Below, in pieces: positions 5,262 through 6,126 of a DNA stretch of 6,126 nucleotides. The stretch lies in NCBI GenBank assembly GCA_012520015.1, contig JAAYPD010000115.1:1-6126 (forward strand), in the 5' to 3' direction. Under the pieces are notes generated by a model. It was given only the letters and a program-made list of their open reading frames with translations. It had not been told where the DNA came from and searched no databases. Numbering within the stretch: position 1 is the stretch's first letter; every line of letters begins with the position of its first letter. The translations under genes and the position numbers were made by a program. The stretch comes from Methanomicrobiales archaeon (lineage in GTDB: Archaea > Halobacteriota > Methanomicrobia > Methanomicrobiales > Methanospirillaceae).

Positions 5262-5639
5262 TTGGAGATCTCATTTTCCCAGGATGGTCTTATAGGAATT
5301 GCAGTTCTCCTGATCATCGTCCTCATGATATACCTGATCATGAGAGAGATCAGGCTTATGAGAACCAATACCCGAAAACTTGAACTGGAACTGGAACGGG
5401 ACAAGCTGCAGATATTAAGGGAAGATAATGCATCATCGGTCCAGCCTGCCTTACGGCTTACACCAGAACAGATCTCAACATTAAAGGATATTGAGGAGTC
5501 AAACATCGCCCTTGAAACTGAAATCTTCATGAAACAGAAGACGATAGATGGCAGGTTAAAACGTCTTGAAAATTATGTCAAGCGGGAGAAACTTGACCTG
5601 ATGATGGATCGTATAGAATCAGAGGAAAAAAAGATTTAG
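5262..5639 (+). CDS. Single-pass membrane protein with cytoplasmic coiled-coil tail, unknown function
   Basis: A 125-residue protein I do not recognise. Residues 1-9 are short and polar, residues 10-27 form one strongly hydrophobic segment (from LIGIAVLL to YLIM), and R28, R31, R34 and R38 follow. By the positive-inside rule the N-terminus faces out and the long tail faces the cytoplasm. The tail is almost wholly helical and charged: a first coiled-coil-like stretch (about 29-57, with LELELERDKLQILRED), a short break with NASSVQP, then a second long helix (about 69-125) ending in ESEEKKI. There is no cysteine and no catalytic motif. It starts with TTG 2 bases after the upstream stop, behind GGAGGG, so it is translationally coupled to the three-part protein gene. 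It probably anchors the partners encoded beside it to the membrane; this is an inference from order and topology. Confidence 0.8.
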   Translation: MEISFSQDGLIGIAVLLIIVLMIYLIMREIRLMRTNTRKLELELERDKLQILREDNASSVQPALRLTPEQISTLKDIEESNIALETEIFMKQKTIDGRLKRLENYVKREKLDLMMDRIESEEKKI

Positions 5640-5642
5640 GTG
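5638..5642 (+). promoter_or_regulatory. Shine-Dalgarno AGGTG selecting the ATG at 5649
   Basis: AGGTG overlaps the TAG stop of the preceding gene and ends 6 bases before the ATG at 5649. The in-frame GTG at 5640 lies inside this site, so it is an unlikely start. Confidence 0.65.
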
Positions 5643-5648
5643 TGTAAA

Positions 5649-5945
5649 ATGTTTGAGACATCAGGAAGTACACGAAAGTTTTTTGACAGCCTGACAAGCT
5701 TTGAAACAAAGGCTGAAGACCTGGTTCCAACCTTTGACCGGACACTTGACTCCTACTTTGAAAGGAATTTTGAGTCCATCATCGAGGAATGGGGGCTTAT
5801 CACCGAGGCTGACCTTAGTGAATACGGACGAAGACTTGAGTTTTTAAGTTATGAGATAGGAAGGCTCCAGGCAGGCAAAGATCTTCTGATGAACCGTGCC
5901 AGTGCGATAGAAAAGTCAATAAAGGAACTGGAGGCGAAAAAATGA
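5649..5945 (+). CDS. Small helical protein, unknown function, paralogue of the next gene
   Basis: A 98-residue acidic, helix-rich protein (MFETSGSTRKFF... to ...KELEAKK) without cysteine, signal peptide or membrane segment. The ATG at 5649 is preferred over the GTG at 5640 because AGGTG precedes it at ideal spacing. Its middle (about residues 34-73) aligns without gaps with the N-terminus of the following gene product: shared residues are Y, R, I, W, L, T, A, D and later R, E, L, in a pattern Y-x3-R-x5-I-x2-W-x-L-x-T-x-A-D. The C-terminal half (about 54-98) looks like a heptad coiled coil. The T-x-x-D-L...R-L...L layout before the coiled coil loosely recalls phasin and PhaE-type granule coat proteins, but the match is too weak for a call. 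The gap from the upstream gene is 9 bases and the downstream gene overlaps by ATGA. Confidence 0.75.
   Translation: MFETSGSTRKFFDSLTSFETKAEDLVPTFDRTLDSYFERNFESIIEEWGLITEADLSEYGRRLEFLSYEIGRLQAGKDLLMNRASAIEKSIKELEAKK
5930..5934 (+). promoter_or_regulatory. Shine-Dalgarno GGAGG for the overlapping downstream gene
   Basis: GGAGG lies in the end of the preceding coding region and ends 7 bases before the ATG at 5942, compared with 13 before the in-frame ATG at 5948. It supports the 5942 start with its ATGA stop-start overlap. Confidence 0.6.
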
Positions 5946-6126
5946 GCATGGACAGGTACATGAATGCTTATATTGACCGCCGGATGAAACTTGTGATCGA
6001 TGACTGGCAGCTTGCAACAACTGCAGATATCAGGGATTTATCGCAGAGGTTTCGACAGGTACGGCAGGAGGCAGAGAGTCTGAAAACATTTGAACGTGAA
6101 TCACAGGACAGGATGGACAGGATGGA
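5942..6126 (+). CDS. Small helical protein, 3'-truncated by window edge, paralogue of the preceding gene
   Basis: The open frame begins MSMDRYMNAYIDRRMK and runs off the window after 61 codons, so its length is unknown. The ATG overlaps the upstream stop as ATGA and is served by GGAGG at 5930. Residues from N8 onward align without gaps with the middle of the preceding protein: NAYIDRR against DSYFERN, VIDDWQLATTADI against IIEEWGLITEADL, with about 11 identities in 40 positions plus several Asp/Glu exchanges. The rest is charged and probably helical or coiled coil (QRFRQVRQEAESLK). It is the fourth member of the tightly packed operon, and tight coupling suggests production in a set ratio with its neighbour. 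I do not recognise the family. Confidence 0.65.
   Translation, partial: MSMDRYMNAYIDRRMKLVIDDWQLATTADIRDLSQRFRQVRQEAESLKTFERESQDRMDRM

Noticed and set aside
5640..5648. GTG at 5640 as start of the small helical protein
   Set aside because: It lies inside the AGGTG ribosome-binding site that serves the ATG at 5649 and adds only three residues.

Overview
This window reads as chromosomal DNA of a hydrogenotrophic, formate-using methanogenic archaeon, most likely of the order Methanomicrobiales and similar to Methanospirillum. That placement is an inference. It rests on an F420-type formate dehydrogenase beta subunit, an archaeal-looking polyprenol-kinase-like membrane protein, oligo-T stretches after genes, a TATA-like box about 25 bases before a start codon, and GGAGG/AGGTG ribosome-binding sites. 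No tRNA, rRNA, CRISPR array or insertion sequence is visible.

Layout. Positions 1-1162 hold the 3' part of an fdhB-like gene (+), cut by the window edge. Positions 1252-1797 encode a small multi-pass membrane protein of the dolichol/phytol kinase-like family (+). Positions 1930-3525 encode a complete DEAD-box RNA helicase with a DbpA-type RNA-binding tail (+), preceded by a TATA-like box that fits a leaderless mRNA. A 170-base convergent gap (3526-3695) holds two separate 9-base tandem duplications and a strong hairpin that could end transcription from both sides. A beta-class carbonic anhydrase follows on the minus strand (3696-4292). A 154-base divergent gap (4293-4446) carries two dyad elements and TATA-like sequences.

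The most unusual part is the right end, 4447 to the window edge. Four plus-strand genes are packed with gaps of 2 and 9 bases and then an ATGA overlap, and each of the last three has a good Shine-Dalgarno sequence. The first encodes a three-part protein: a double-psi-barrel/AbrB-like N-terminus, seven consecutive 11-residue amphipathic repeats, and a TrkA-C (RCK_C)-like C-terminus. The second is a single-pass membrane protein with a long coiled-coil tail. The third and fourth (the latter cut by the window edge) are small helical proteins that align with each other without gaps over 40 residues and so look like tandem paralogues. I do not recognise this set as a named system. I infer a membrane-associated helical scaffold or coat with a possible ligand-sensing module.

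The left-hand genes fit the lifestyle: formate oxidation linked to F420 gives CO2, and carbonic anhydrase interconverts CO2 and bicarbonate. The helicase and the lipid kinase are housekeeping functions without a clear link to the rest.
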